DNA from: Diphasiastrum complanatum
Lineage: Eukaryota; Streptophyta; Lycopodiopsida; Lycopodiales; Lycopodiaceae
Length of the DNA stretch: 64,000 nt
Reading direction: 5' to 3'
Assembly: GCA_029204225.1 (NCBI GenBank)
Contig: CM055096.1
Coordinates: 64,471,370 to 64,535,369, forward strand
Shown: positions 9,520 through 19,815 of the stretch, one piece after another
Layout: each line of letters begins with the position of its first letter
How positions within the stretch are numbered: position 1 is the first letter of the stretch
Program-made: the position numbers and the translations under genes
The notes under the pieces: generated by a model
The model's database searches: none
What the model was told of the DNA's origin: nothing
The model's input: the letters and a program-made list of their open reading frames with translations, nothing else

Positions 9520-12470
9520 TCACTCACACATGTGGGAAGTGTTCCAATAATAATCTAAGTAAAAACAAGTTGTTCTCCTTGGGTAGAGAGAGAAAATCAT
9601 CATGAGCTCTCGGGTAGAGAGCGAAAGCTAGAAAACCAATTACTCACAAAATCCACTCAATCTCAAAATCAATAAGATCCAAATGAGAAGTACAATGATA
9701 CTAATAGATCCATGAGCTACCACAATGCTCAATCATGATTGGACCACACTTTTCCCACCTCTTAATCATATTGGACCATTGATCCATTCACCTCTAAATT
9801 CTATTGAACCTCTTAAACTTCATCAAACAAAAGCATTACACTTGTCTACACTCTAATTGGCTCGAGTTTGGCCTCCTACTCTATTTTGACTCAATAGTGG
9901 CATTACAATTGGAAATGGATAATTTGCCATTTATGCCAAATTTGAACTATCAACATCCTACACCTAGATGCTTGATACAAAAAACATAAGACCCCTATAT
10001 TTAACATTTTTAATTCAATTCACAATTCTCCACACGTGGGAACAAGTCAATAATGACAAGAAACATGTCCATACCATAAGCATCATACAAAACTAATATA
10101 GCTTTTCTTGAACTTTGAGATCCAAAAAATTCAATGAAGCAAGATAGCATATCAAGCAAAGGAAGAGAAGCATATATGAATGTGTTGTAGTAGATACAAC
10201 ATGAAAGATGCCCCTCTTTGCCATGTAAGGTGAGCCATAAAGACTCGGCCATGCATCTTGAAGATCTTCTTGAAATCATATGAAGAAGAAACTCCTCCTC
10301 ACACCTTGGCCCCATCATAAATTGAATACCTTCAAAAAAGATAACTTGTGATGCTTCTTGAGAAGCCTTGATCTTGGCCACTTCCAAGATTGAATCTTCA
10401 TGCAATATGACATCTCTATTCACAATCACATTTGAAATAGAGAGTGTAAAGACACTAAAGGCCTCCTTGATGGATGAGTATCCAATCATGATCCATGAGC
10501 TTGGATCATCCTTCCTCCTTGTTTCCAAGGGAATATGTGCAAAGCAAGCACTACCAAGTTCACTAAGGTGATCAACCTTAGGCTTCATCTTGAATAAAAC
10601 TTCATATGGTGCTATTCTTTCAAGAGCTCCAATACTCCTCAAAGCTTTGATCTTCAATGAGAATTTATTCTCAACATATGCTTTGAATAATAAGGAATAA
10701 TCATACACCATAGTGCTTGAAGAGAGAATATATGTGCATCTTGTGTGATCATCCTCCTTTGAAATATTGGACATATAAGAAACATCAAGAGAGTTTGCAC
10801 TCTCACTTGGATGCAATTTGTAGATGCCTTCAAATCTTGATCCATATGCAAGGATCTCACCATCCTTCTTGATCACACAATTGTCAATATTGAAATTGAC
10901 ATCAAAGCCACTATCAAGAAGTTGGCCAACACTTAAGATGTTCTTTGTAAGCTTTGGGACAAAAAGAACATTGTTGAGAAAGAGATCTTTGGAAGATGCA
11001 AGCTTCAAGGGAATAATCCCTACTCCTTCAATATTGCACTCATGCTTACTTGCAATGTATATGGTCTTTTTGACTCCATCATAAGGCATAATAGATGAAA
11101 AAGAGTGCTTGGAGCCACACATATGAAAAGATGCTCCACTATCAATATACCATGAGTCATCCTTGTTGAAGGTGGAAGAGGAGAAGCTTGATGCCATAAG
11201 AGAGCCTTCTCCATCACTTGCAATATAGTCTTCTTTCTCATTGGTGATGTTGGCTTTATTGAGTTGATTCTTCTTCTTGAAGCAATTGGTGGCATAATGG
11301 CCTTTCTTGCCACAATAGAAGCACTTGATCTTCTTCTTCTTGAGATTTGAATTAGAAGCATGAGAGGTATCCTCCTCCTCTCCATCTTGGTCTTTAGCTT
11401 TGTCATTAGAGAAGTGATGGTGTTGCTTCTTACTCCTCTCTTTGTGCTTGGCAATCAGAACTTTGCCATCATCATGATTGAGTGATAGCTTGTCCATCCT
11501 CAAGAGTTTGTACTCTTGTCTTGATTCTTCAGAAATAAGCACACTTTGAAGGGCCTTCAGAATTGGTAGCTCCTCCTTAATGGCATAGGATTGGACAAGG
11601 TTGTCGTATTCATCTCTCAAGCCATTGAGAATAACTTGGACTAGCTCACTTTGATTGATTGAGTCACCAATACATGCAAGCTCCCTATGAATATCGTTGA
11701 CTCTCAAAACATAATTAAATACACTCTCATCACTCTTTTGACTACTTTGTAAGATTTGATTTCTAAGAGTGAGGAGCCTAGAGGTGTTCTTAGCCTCATA
11801 GATGGACTTGAGACAATCCCAAGCTTCCTTGGATGTAGAACAATCACCAATCTCCCTCAATATATCATTAGAGACATTCATCTTAATGTAGTGGAGAGCC
11901 ATCCTAGCTCTCTTCTTGTATTTTTGTACTTCTTGAAGGACTTGAGGCTCCTCCTCAATCCCAAGTACAATGTCCATCACATCTTGGAGTATCAAGATGG
12001 ACTCCATCCTCAACATCCATATTGAATAATTGGAAGTAGACAATCTCTCACTTGGTTGCAACAAGTATGAACTCATTGAAGTCATGTAAAGTGGAGATAA
12101 ATAAAAGTTATGAACAAAAAATGTTGCTTCTCTCTCACTATAGGATCCAATAATGGTGTGCTACCATCTCCTATGCAAGATCTTGCAACAAACTGTGAGA
12201 TGATTCTCACTAGCTATCTCAATCTCTCCAAAACTAGATTTACTTCACATCAAATGATGGAGTATGGGCAAAGTTAGGATCAAACACTCTTAGCACATGT
12301 GAAATACACTAAGAAACCAAATTTGACTCAAATACATTGATATTTGGAAATGGATAATTTGCCATCTATGCCAAATTTGACCCTATCAACATCCTACACC
12401 TAGATGCTTGATATACCCCTATATCTAACATTTTTAATTTGATTCACAATTCTCCACACGTGGGAACATC
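9520..12470 (-). mobile_element. Ty1/copia retrotransposon, internally deleted
   Basis: A minus-strand element encloses a gag-protease-derived frame (10010-12085). Sequence at about 9909-10042 recurs as a direct repeat at about 12348-12468 (shared TTTGGAAATGGATAATTTGC and CTCCACACGTGGGAAC). I take these as the 3' LTR (about 9520-10033) and a shortened 5' LTR (about 12275-12470). No clear initiator-Met tRNA binding site was found next to the right-hand LTR. The catalytic integrase core, reverse transcriptase and RNase H are missing, so it could move only with help from a complete relative. Its gag closely resembles the plus-strand relic at 37.1-39.2 kb. Confidence 0.8.
10010..12085 (-). CDS. 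Ty1/copia gag-protease fused to post-integrase region
   Basis: One uninterrupted frame of 691 codons. In order it holds a copia gag of the UBN2/DUF4219 type (about residues 1-210, with LSTSNYSIWMLRMES and SIYEAKNTSRLLTLRNQIL), then a CCHC zinc knuckle (CFYCGKKGHYATNC, about 255). An aspartic protease follows (WYIDSGASFHMCG, about 312-325). Next, at about residue 490, it jumps directly to APYEVLFKMKPKVDHLSELG, which normally lies after the integrase core. The GAG-preintegrase motif and catalytic D,D,E core are absent without any frame break. The last ~70 residues read into non-conserved sequence near the LTR. Whether the frame is expressed is unknown. Confidence 0.8.
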   Translation of the reverse strand: MTSMSSYLLQPSERLSTSNYSIWMLRMESILILQDVMDIVLGIEEEPQVLQEVQKYKKRARMALHYIKMNVSNDILREIGDCSTSKEAWDCLKSIYEAKNTSRLLTLRNQILQSSQKSDESVFNYVLRVNDIHRELACIGDSINQSELVQVILNGLRDEYDNLVQSYAIKEELPILKALQSVLISEESRQEYKLLRMDKLSLNHDDGKVLIAKHKERSKKQHHHFSNDKAKDQDGEEEDTSHASNSNLKKKKIKCFYCGKKGHYATNCFKKKNQLNKANITNEKEDYIASDGEGSLMASSFSSSTFNKDDSWYIDSGASFHMCGSKHSFSSIMPYDGVKKTIYIASKHECNIEGVGIIPLKLASSKDLFLNNVLFVPKLTKNILSVGQLLDSGFDVNFNIDNCVIKKDGEILAYGSRFEGIYKLHPSESANSLDVSYMSNISKEDDHTRCTYILSSSTMVYDYSLLFKAYVENKFSLKIKALRSIGALERIAPYEVLFKMKPKVDHLSELGSACFAHIPLETRRKDDPSSWIMIGYSSIKEAFSVFTLSISNVIVNRDVILHEDSILEVAKIKASQEASQVIFFEGIQFMMGPRCEEEFLLHMISRRSSRCMAESLWLTLHGKEGHLSCCIYYNTFIYASLPLLDMLSCFIEFFGSQSSRKAILVLYDAYGMDMFLVIIDLFPRVENCELN

Positions 12471-13114
12471 CTCCACACATATGAGATTCACTTACAAACT
12501 TCTTTCATAACAATACCAAGCTATTACAATTTCACATAAAGACTATTAGATCGTGTATCTTCAATAGCATATGCATAATTTTGTAAGAGACAAAGCTCTT
12601 GATAAATATACGAAGCATTTTACTTGTTAAGATAAGCATGATGCTCAATCAAATCTGGTGGCAAGGAGCTTTATTGAAGGATAAAATCTCTAGATTTACA
12701 TCTCAAGTTACACCATTTGAGAATATTATGTATTCTGCGAGTCTTACATGATGTTTACACCCTGTAATGAACATTTTCACCTAAAAATAAAAAATGTTAT
12801 GTTATTATTTAAAGTGGGAGCAATTTCATGGATCTGATGTATTTGCTAGACTAACAGACAGTGATCGGTCAGTCAATGTCTTCACACATTCTAATCTCCA
12901 TATCTTATTTCTACAATATATAAGTTCACAATATTGCACGTAGTAACTCTTGGCATTTATACCCAACCAATAATCCAACAACAAAAGAACCATCATGTAC
13001 AATTCTTGTCATGTTACACGGTCTTACTGCAGTAGACAGATTGCTTGCAGCTCTGGAATGCCTGCAGGCAATGGTGACATTCAGTGAAGATTACCCGCCC
13101 CTAGGCTAGCGACG
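12471..13114. other. Spacer without recognised gene
   Basis: AT-rich DNA. Several CAG dinucleotide-rich acceptor-like sites occur at 13020-13085 just before the following exon-like segment, but no upstream exon was identified. Confidence 0.35.
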
Positions 13115-13414
13115 ATGTCGAAGGGAGGACACAACGGAAGATTCGTTATGCAAATCATTGAAGACATGCGAGTTGAGACCGCCGAAAACTTTCAAAAATC
13201 AGCTCTTGAAAAAATGATAGTTCCCATTGTGGTAGACAATCAGGGATCTGATCATTTGCCTCATGAGTGGCAATCACATCCAGAGGGTTTTTTTGATAGT
13301 ACAGGTGATGGAGCTTACTGGAGCAATGGTGGTTGGCCGCAGGATGACATGTATGGAGCAATGGTGGTTGGCCGCAGGATGACATGTATGCAGCTGATTA
13401 GTAGGCATAGATAA
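13115..13414 (+). pseudogene. Exon-like segment of unrecognised gene, frameshifted by tandem duplication
   Basis: The frame reads MSKGGHNGRFVMQIIEDMRV, then the middle, and ends DGAYWSNGGWPQDDMY. With one copy of a 35-bp unit the protein would finish AAD-stop. The window carries two perfect tandem copies (13320-13389), and 35 is not a multiple of three, so the reading frame runs on to an unrelated tail of 17 residues. Codon use and acidic/aromatic composition look like a real 3' exon. I do not recognise the family and see no convincing upstream exon. It may be a relic or the end of a gene whose other exons were lost. Confidence 0.4.
13320..13389. repeat. Perfect 35-bp tandem duplication
   Basis: Positions 13320-13354 and 13355-13389 are identical (unit begins GGAGCAATGGTGG and ends GATGACATGTAT). 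Perfect identity implies a recent event. It lies inside the exon-like segment and changes its frame. Confidence 0.95.
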
Positions 13415-14370
13415 ATATCTCTAGCCTACTAATGTACAGAAGAAATATGTAGCACTTGTGGGTCATTCTTGTGATGTTGGTGGTGAACAAGGTCGAGAAC
13501 AACTAGACCCTATCAGCTTCTTGGACCAAGCTAGTGTAGTGTTGTTTCTTGAAATTTCCTACTAGCAAAAGCTTCTCTTCTGAGCTTCAGCACTGGCCAA
13601 GGTGAGGACTCCAGAAACCCTGCAGAAGTGATTCTCAGCAACATTTAGATTTTGAGAAAAAGACGAGCTGGGAGACTGAATTTCAAGCTACTGAGCTTCA
13701 AATATCACGTAGAAGAACTTTACGAAAGTGTGTATGATAACACTCAGTTGCATTAGCAAATCGGCTGCAAGCTTGAAGATGGACTGTCTGATGGCGACCA
13801 TGAATATCACTACTGCAACATGCCAGAAGAGCCAGCGTTTTCAACATGGTAGTATTGGCCATGAACGGAGTCCATGTTTCACACTTGATGACTACAGCTA
13901 CAGTTCTTAAGAATTGTGACTCATATTATTCCTGGAATGCAGATTATATGTTTCTATCTTTCTGAATATAATGACTTATGGACTTGTAGAGTTAGCATGA
14001 AGGAATGACTTGATGTACAAATCCACCTCAAGTATCACGAACTGTAACAGTGGTTGACGGACGAAAATTGTATTTAACTTTCCCGGCCAAATTTTCGTGA
14101 TTTTCAAATATCTTGCCAAGCAAAACAAAAATTGTGATTGGACCACAGTTACTACCCGAATACTCTTATGCTGCCTGTCATTGTTCACTCGAGGTTGATT
14201 TGACGTCAATAGTCATAAACTGTGGTTAACTAATCCTTGTAGTTTTCTTGTCATTCATAGGTATACCTCTCATTTTCTTCATTCTATCTCTTATTTTGGA
14301 TTGTCATTCTTAGGTTTACCTCGCAATATTTACGTTCTCTCCGTTCTCAGCTTGCATACTCGTATTTTCG
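13415..14370 (+). other. Possible 3' UTR or exon remnants
   Basis: The stretch 13500-13910 has coding-like fragments in shifting frames (for example SDGDHEYHYCNMPEEPAF around 13780-13850) but no continuous frame. From 13910 on it is AT-rich and featureless. Confidence 0.25.
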
Positions 14371-14374
14371 ACTA

Positions 14375-15551
14375 ATGGCTACACATAATCGGAGACCAAG
14401 AGGAACCATTGATGAAATGAATATTTGCAATGAAAAAAATGCAGAAGATCAATGGATACCAAGAATATATCGAAAATATCAATGGATCTTGATGTATCCC
14501 TCTGCAAAAGGCTCATTCCGAAAAAGAAAAAGCTCGGATAACATATATAGAAGCTCTTGGAAAGGCAAGATAATGGATTTTAAAGTATCACCTGCCGGTC
14601 AATCTATCACGGAAGTTTTAGTTCAGCATGCTTATCTTCACAATGAGCTCAACATTCATGATCTGAATCCAAATAATAGAAGGAAATGCAATTGTTTTCC
14701 GATTTAATTTCTTTAGAGTTAAGCAATTTCTTTAAATTAAATTTTTCTTGTGATATTTTTGTTGGTTTTGCAGATTTGTATCCATCAAATTTGGTTGAAT
14801 GGCAATCAGTTCAATCGATTGCAGGAATAATCGATGTCATACATTCGGATATCGGTATTTTACAATATAAAAGTCGTTCTCCAAAATCACTTTTAGAGTC
14901 AGGAGTTTTTTTTTATGATCACACCTATTTTCTTGATAAAAATGGTTCAGTTGGTAGATAAGAGCCATATCCTCTACCAGATTTTTTGAGTGAGGAATAG
15001 ATTTCTCCTATTGCAGCAATTTCAGAAATTTTTCGATCTAGGCTATATATTGATATTCAGAGTATTTTAAAATGTAGCACTGGATCAAAGAATAATAGAT
15101 TAAGTTGGTATCTACCTTTTACTATTTTTGTTGATTTTTTTTCCAAATGCAATGTTCGGAAAACGAAAACAATGTATATTTATAAGGACTTGAGTGCTGA
15201 TATAATCGCCGAGCTGTTGGATGATGGTTGGGATACAAAACAAAATCAACAAGTTGAGTGCAGAGTATGTTACTCATCCATGACATTTAGATATCACATC
15301 AAAAAACAAATGCTCACTTTGCTGCTGTATTATAGAAGATAAATTGAATGCAAAAATGTTTGGAAGCCACTTGATCAAGATTTTGGTATAAACCCTCAAA
15401 AGCAACTTCAAAATAATAGTGAAAAGAAATGACAACATTCTTGCAATGGTTGAGGTCGAGGGAGATTGGTGTCTCAATCACATTCGATCAGAACTAGACA
15501 TGTTGCAATTCGATCTACCTCAGTACTATCAATTTCGATTGAATGGTATAA
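14375..15551 (+). pseudogene. Broken multi-exon gene of unrecognised family
   Basis: Coding-like blocks run in order on the plus strand. The first is 14375-14690 (MATHNRRPRGTIDEMN to HDLNPNNRRK). The second is 14774-15341, one frame with two in-frame stops near 14959 and 14998, preceded by a good acceptor TTTTGCAG. The third is about 15400-15551 (ending LDMLQFDLPQYYQFRLNGIK before a GTACGT donor). The last block has the IRxEL--LP--F-F--NGI pattern of some ubiquitin-like folds, but I cannot assign it. The stops and the missing downstream exons indicate a pseudogene. Confidence 0.4.
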
Positions 15552-15839
15552 AGGTACGTTATGCCATATAAAAATATTTTTTTTTTTCTATTTCTAAGTG
15601 AATCAGTTTCATAAAATATATTAACTAAAACAATTTCTCTTGTGCAAGTAAGAGTAAGGCAGGAAGACATATAAAATGCATAGACATTGGAACATCCATT
15701 GAAATTGAAGATCCATAGATTATGAACTATGGAATTTTGTATTATGTAATACAATTTCTTGTATACATCATTTTTGAAAATATATGAACCACTTTTTCTA
15801 TGAGGCTCTTTCATTTCTATGATATCCATTTCCATGGTG

Positions 15840-15968
15840 CAAAACACAATGTAATTGCAACTGGATAATATGAGTTTTCGATAACAAGATTCATTGTCTC
15901 CTGTAGGAAATGCACTATCTCCATTGGGGAGATCTTCCATCACTTGAACTCCAGTGACCACTACAATC
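15840..15968 (-). pseudogene. Decayed copy of the 3' exon at 16385-16543
   Basis: The minus strand reads EFK-stop-WKISPMEIVHFLQETMNLVIENSYYPVAI. This matches the neighbouring exon (EFKCPKVSPMEIMHFRQE and TIKLVIENSYPVAV) apart from a stop where the copy has Cys, one extra Tyr and loss of frame afterwards. It is therefore a duplicated and dead exon. Confidence 0.6.
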
Positions 15969-16384
15969 GACGCTTGCCCTTGTTGATGTCTCGTATATAT
16001 CAGTTGTATTTTTTGTCTTCATTGCCTTGGTCTATATTGTCCTTGTCTTGGCATATTTGGATATGTTCAGAAGATGAACCGATGAAAGCTTTGCTGCAAC
16101 AAATCTAAGTTTGTCGCATATTTGGATTGGTTGTGACAAGAGTTCCATCACATCATCTTTCTGAACTTATCCCAAAAAAAAACCAAGGTAAAGGCAAGGC
16201 AGACCAAGGAAAAACAAACTTGTCGGAAAACTGTAGAAATTGAGATGAATGAATCATAACCTGAATTAATAATAGGAAAAAAAACCAGTAACAACAACCA
16301 TAGATAAACTGTAAATATATTTCTATTAAAATTTTCTATACATGTGTCTCATCCACATCAAGTGAGATGAATATTTAATCAGTA

Positions 16385-16723
16385 TCAACTATCTATGATC
16401 TCTAAATCCATTTCTCCAGTTGGAAGTAGCTTGGATGGAGAACACTCGGCCACTGCAACTGGATATGAATTTTCAATCACAAGCTTTATGGTCTCCTGCC
16501 TGAAGTGCATTATCTCCATTGGGGAGACCTTCGGGCATTTAAACTGAAAAAAAAACATAAACACAGTTAAATGTAATTAATCAAAGGTCAGTTAATAGGA
16601 ATTTGTATATGAAAAAAAAAACACAATTAAAAGTAATTAATCGAAGATTACCTCTTCCAAATTTGGAAGTCCATCTTGTAATGCAAGCCAATTAAAAAGG
16701 TGTTTGGCATTGCATACGGTATA
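16385..16723 (-). CDS. Two-exon 3' fragment of an unrecognised gene
   Basis: An exon at 16723-16652 (acceptor GGTTAG|, reading YTVCNAKHLFNWLALQDGLP then NLEE, donor GAG|GTAATC) joins in phase 0 to an exon at 16543-16385. The second exon has acceptor TTTTTTTTTCAG| and reads FKCPKVSPMEIMHFRQETIK through LLPTGEMDLEIIDS-stop. The 107-nt intron, strong polypyrimidine tract and matching phases support a genuine gene end of at least 76 residues. I do not recognise the family. No upstream exon was found, so it is partial, and the adjacent degenerate copy suggests a local duplication. Confidence 0.5.
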
Positions 16724-16786
16724 CTAACCACAGCTGATAGAATCAACCTGCTGAGAGGACTGCAGAATCTAAATTTTAACATTATG

Positions 16787-16950
16787 AGATATCGGATCAA
16801 CGCGCATGATGTTAGAATAAAATCTACAACGGACACAAGTGCGCGTCGAACCGGTATCAAAAAAATATTGATTGAATATCAGATCAGTGCGCACGTTATG
16901 AAAATTAACCAATCAATAACTACAAGGGCATGTCGAACCGATATTGAAAA
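16787..16950 (+). repeat. Two degenerate ~88-bp tandem units with GCGCGC core
   Basis: Copies near 16787 (GATATCGGATCAACGCGCAT) and 16875 (ATATCAGATCAGTGCGCACG) each continue to a GTCGAACCGRTATTG-like end. Related motifs occur at about 19276 (plus) and 19790-19813 (minus), so the unit is dispersed locally. Confidence 0.5.
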
Positions 16951-17049
16951 ATTTATACCTCTGCATCAACTATTTTCAGCTTCGAATATGCTTTTTCATT
17001 TGGTACTGGAAAGAGTTCCAATATTTTCTGGATATGGGTCCTAGCAATT

Positions 17050-17071
17050 TTGTGTGTGTGTGTGTGTGTGT
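17050..17071. repeat. (TG)n microsatellite
   Basis: About ten TG repeats. Confidence 0.9.
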
Positions 17072-17368
17072 AATAGAATTTCTCTTTAAACAAACTGGAT
17101 TACACACACCCTCATCATTCACGTACAAGGACAATGCATATAAGCTCGAATGATCACTACAATAAGAAAACAATAAATTTATGAGAATCAAAGTGAAATC
17201 AAAATTCATATGAAAAATTCAATATAATAAAATCTAAAAAAAAAGACACTTACTTTGTTATGTATGGCAGCACAAGAATTGGAGGCCCCAGTCTAACTTA
17301 TTGGAGCATATCATCGTGTAGACTTTTGAAATCATGGAAATCAAATGCAGCCATGAATTGAAGGGAAA

Positions 17369-18130
17369 ATTGTTAGCAACTGTGCTAACACAGGGAAAAT
17401 AAAAAAATAAAATAAAACTCCGTGGCATGTGTTTTGTAAGACCATGTATGAGTATCTGTCAATAAACTTCAAGCCATGGCATGTATTTTGTAAGTCCATG
17501 AATAGAAGCTTAATTAATAATAAAATAGCTTAAACTTAGATTTAGAACTTAGACTTAGGAAACTTAAGATTAAAAATATTTTATCTTAAGTTGTCCTAAG
17601 TTAATAAAATTGAAGTTCTAAATCCTAAGTTAGAAGTTCTAAAAAGGCTAAAAACAGATTAGTCCCATAAGTTAGTAGACACTTATGGAAGACCCTCCTT
17701 GCCATAAAAGGAGAGGTATTTGCATTGTAAATAACACTTTTGAGGTTAAGCTATCTTGCTCTCTATTTCATTTGTGTTCCCATTGGAAAGGTGCATAGCT
17801 TGAGGGAAGGTGCTCGGGCCTCCTCTTGCCTCCTTTTCATCGGTTTTATTGTGGCATGTTCGTTATTGCTTATTTGTTTAGTATTAGCCGCAATCTCATT
17901 TATTACCCTTCGGGTGTTAATCTAGGATTAGTCTAGTCACCTTGCTAGTTGGGTAAGTCTTAGCAAGGATTTTCATTGTTATTACTAATTAGTTTATTTC
18001 CGTCTCGGGCACTAGTTGGGTAAGCCTTAGTGCTCTCATTCCTTCATATTTCTGTTGAAGCTTTTGTAGAAACTTAAAAAGTGGACGAATCTCTACATCC
18101 CTATACTACACCCGTAAGTAGATCTAGCCA
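17369..18130 (+). mobile_element. LTR-like block, unassigned
   Basis: It begins with TGTTAGCAACTGTGCTAACA, an 8-bp inverted repeat starting TG, and holds a TATA-like CCATAAAAGGAGAGG near 17703 and T-rich downstream sequence. An internal repeated motif (CTAGTTGGGTAAGTCTTAG and CTAGTTGGGTAAGCCTTAG) occurs near 17945 and 18013. This organisation resembles a solo LTR, but no matching second copy or primer-binding site was seen. No gene is present. Confidence 0.35.
17533..17632. repeat. About 100-nt foldback (hairpin)
   Basis: The inner arms ACTTAGGAAACTTAAGAT and ATCTTAAGTTGTCCTAAGT pair around an AT loop. The outer arms AACTTAGATTTAGAACTT and AAGTTCTAAATCCTAAGTT pair as well, giving a nested, nearly perfect stem. 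Confidence 0.6.
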
Positions 18131-18373
18131 TCACACTTGTTCAGAAATACTTCCAACAAAAATAATGCAACATCTATAAACAATGGGGTCTGGAAAAACT
18201 CCATCCAGTGCTGGATTGCCCCACCTCCTACATTGTCCCCCTAGCATTTTTTCCTTACTTTCTAATTCACTTGTATCTAATCTAGAAAGGGAGAGACCAG
18301 CATTGGTCTTCAGCATCCTAAAACTATATCGAGGACCTAAACCATTAAGATACGTGTTTAACAATTGATCATA

Positions 18374-19264
18374 CTATACATATTGAGGAGTATTTACAAA
18401 GGCAAGTGAAGGGGGTGACAAAAGTAATACAGATAAACCACAAAAAGAATTGTCATTCAAAATTGATTCTACCTTTATACTAACAAAATCATCTAAATCG
18501 TTTCCAAGAACAGGAGGAGGGGAACTAATATTTACGGGGTTAGGAGGAAGAGGAGATTTAGGAGGTGGATATTTATTAGGAGAGGAAAATATAGCAGGAG
18601 AAGTTAAAAATGGAGTTCTGGGAGGAGAAGAATGAGACTTAGGAGGAGAATGCCTAGAAGAAAGAATAGTATTTAGAGGAGATGGCTTGGAAAAATCCCT
18701 CGTTTTATTTGGAGGGTCAAGAGACCTCCTCTTTTTTGAAACACTCCCGCTCTGTATACAAATAACAAGCCGGGTTGGTTGAGATTGCTTTCGTTTTCTC
18801 CTCTCTGAATCTTGTTTTTGAGGAGAGGAGGGAGCAGGTCTAAAGTATTCTGCAAACTTGTCATATGTGTCCCGAAGCCTGAACACAATGTTAAAATCCT
18901 TGGGCATGATGGTCACCTCTTGGCATGGACATCTGCAACAACAGTATCTGAAAAAATTTTCACCTAGAAATCCTCATATGCTGTGTGCAGCACCTCAATT
19001 GTCGTTAACAGTCCATCTCACATCTGCAGATAGACTTTTTGTAACGTCTCTGATGGACCTCTGTATGTGAGATTTCAAAATCAGAAGATTATTTGTCTTT
19101 TGAGGCTTCCGAATATCCTTGAGCCAGGGTGGGTCTCTTCTTCTGCCCCTTGGCCTAGGAGGAGCTGGTGGTGGACAAGGTAACGGTCGTGGATTTCCCT
19201 GACCCGCACCTGAAATTGGTATTCCACCTGAATGACCTCGTGCTGTCTATTTGGTCCGCGCCAT
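18374..19264 (-). pseudogene. Histone H3-like pseudogene with long C-terminal open tail
   Basis: From the ATG at 19264 one frame reads MARTK-stop-TARGHSGG (canonical H3: ARTKQTARKSTGG). A divergent Pro/Arg tail ending PPRPRGRRRDPP follows, then WLKDIRKPQKTNNLLILKSH and IQRSIRDV (H3: [27 protein letters not shown]). Last comes EVTIMPKDFNIVFRLRD (H3: RVTIMPKDIQLARRIRG). Between IRDV and VTIMPKD there are 42 codons, exactly as in H3, so the copy is gap-free through the fold. Stops fall at codon 6 (the Q5 position) and twice in the helix-2 region. It lacks the loop-1 insertion typical of many CENH3s, but the tail is far from canonical H3, so either origin is possible. After the fold the frame stays open about 160 more codons (Ser/Pro/Lys-rich) to 18374. 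This tail may reflect low-complexity AGG/TCC sequence rather than selection. Confidence 0.75.
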
Positions 19265-19815
19265 TAATGTGTAGTATCAAATCAGCGCGCGATAATGTTG
19301 ATTTCAGGAACAGACCTCAAGTCGGACGCGTCATAGTAACGGATTGAAGGAAGTTGGTTTCGAGCGCGTTGAATCGATATCACATGTATGCAAATAACTA
19401 CAAGCAAAAAAAACTCAGCGTCGTCGATCAGTATATATAGAGAAAATCAGAAATGATTGCAAACGTGGTAGTTTGGATGTTCGAGGTTCGGATTACGATG
19501 ATGATTACTCCGAGGCTTGTCAATCAATCAAACTAAGTAGTATGCTATCACACTTCTACCATTTAATGTTGAAATTGATAACGTTAAGCTTTTCGATATA
19601 GGACGGAATATGAATGATCAAAGCTTGATTCTATAGATTTTGCATAACTTTGGCCAGTATGAAGAGTATTCCGAATCAAGCTTTGAGCATGCAAATAGGG
19701 TCCAATAGTTTCAAAAATTTCGATAATATTTTTGTTCCTAGAATAGCGATTCGATGTGCGCAACCCAAATGCAGCATAACCATCGTCTGCCAGGCGCGCT
19801 GATCCGATATCCCAT
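19265..19815. repeat. Spacer with dispersed GATCAGCGCGC repeats
   Basis: Holds copies of the GCGCGC-core repeat at about 19270-19300 (plus) and 19790-19813 (minus), related to those at 16787-16950. No gene recognised. Confidence 0.4.
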
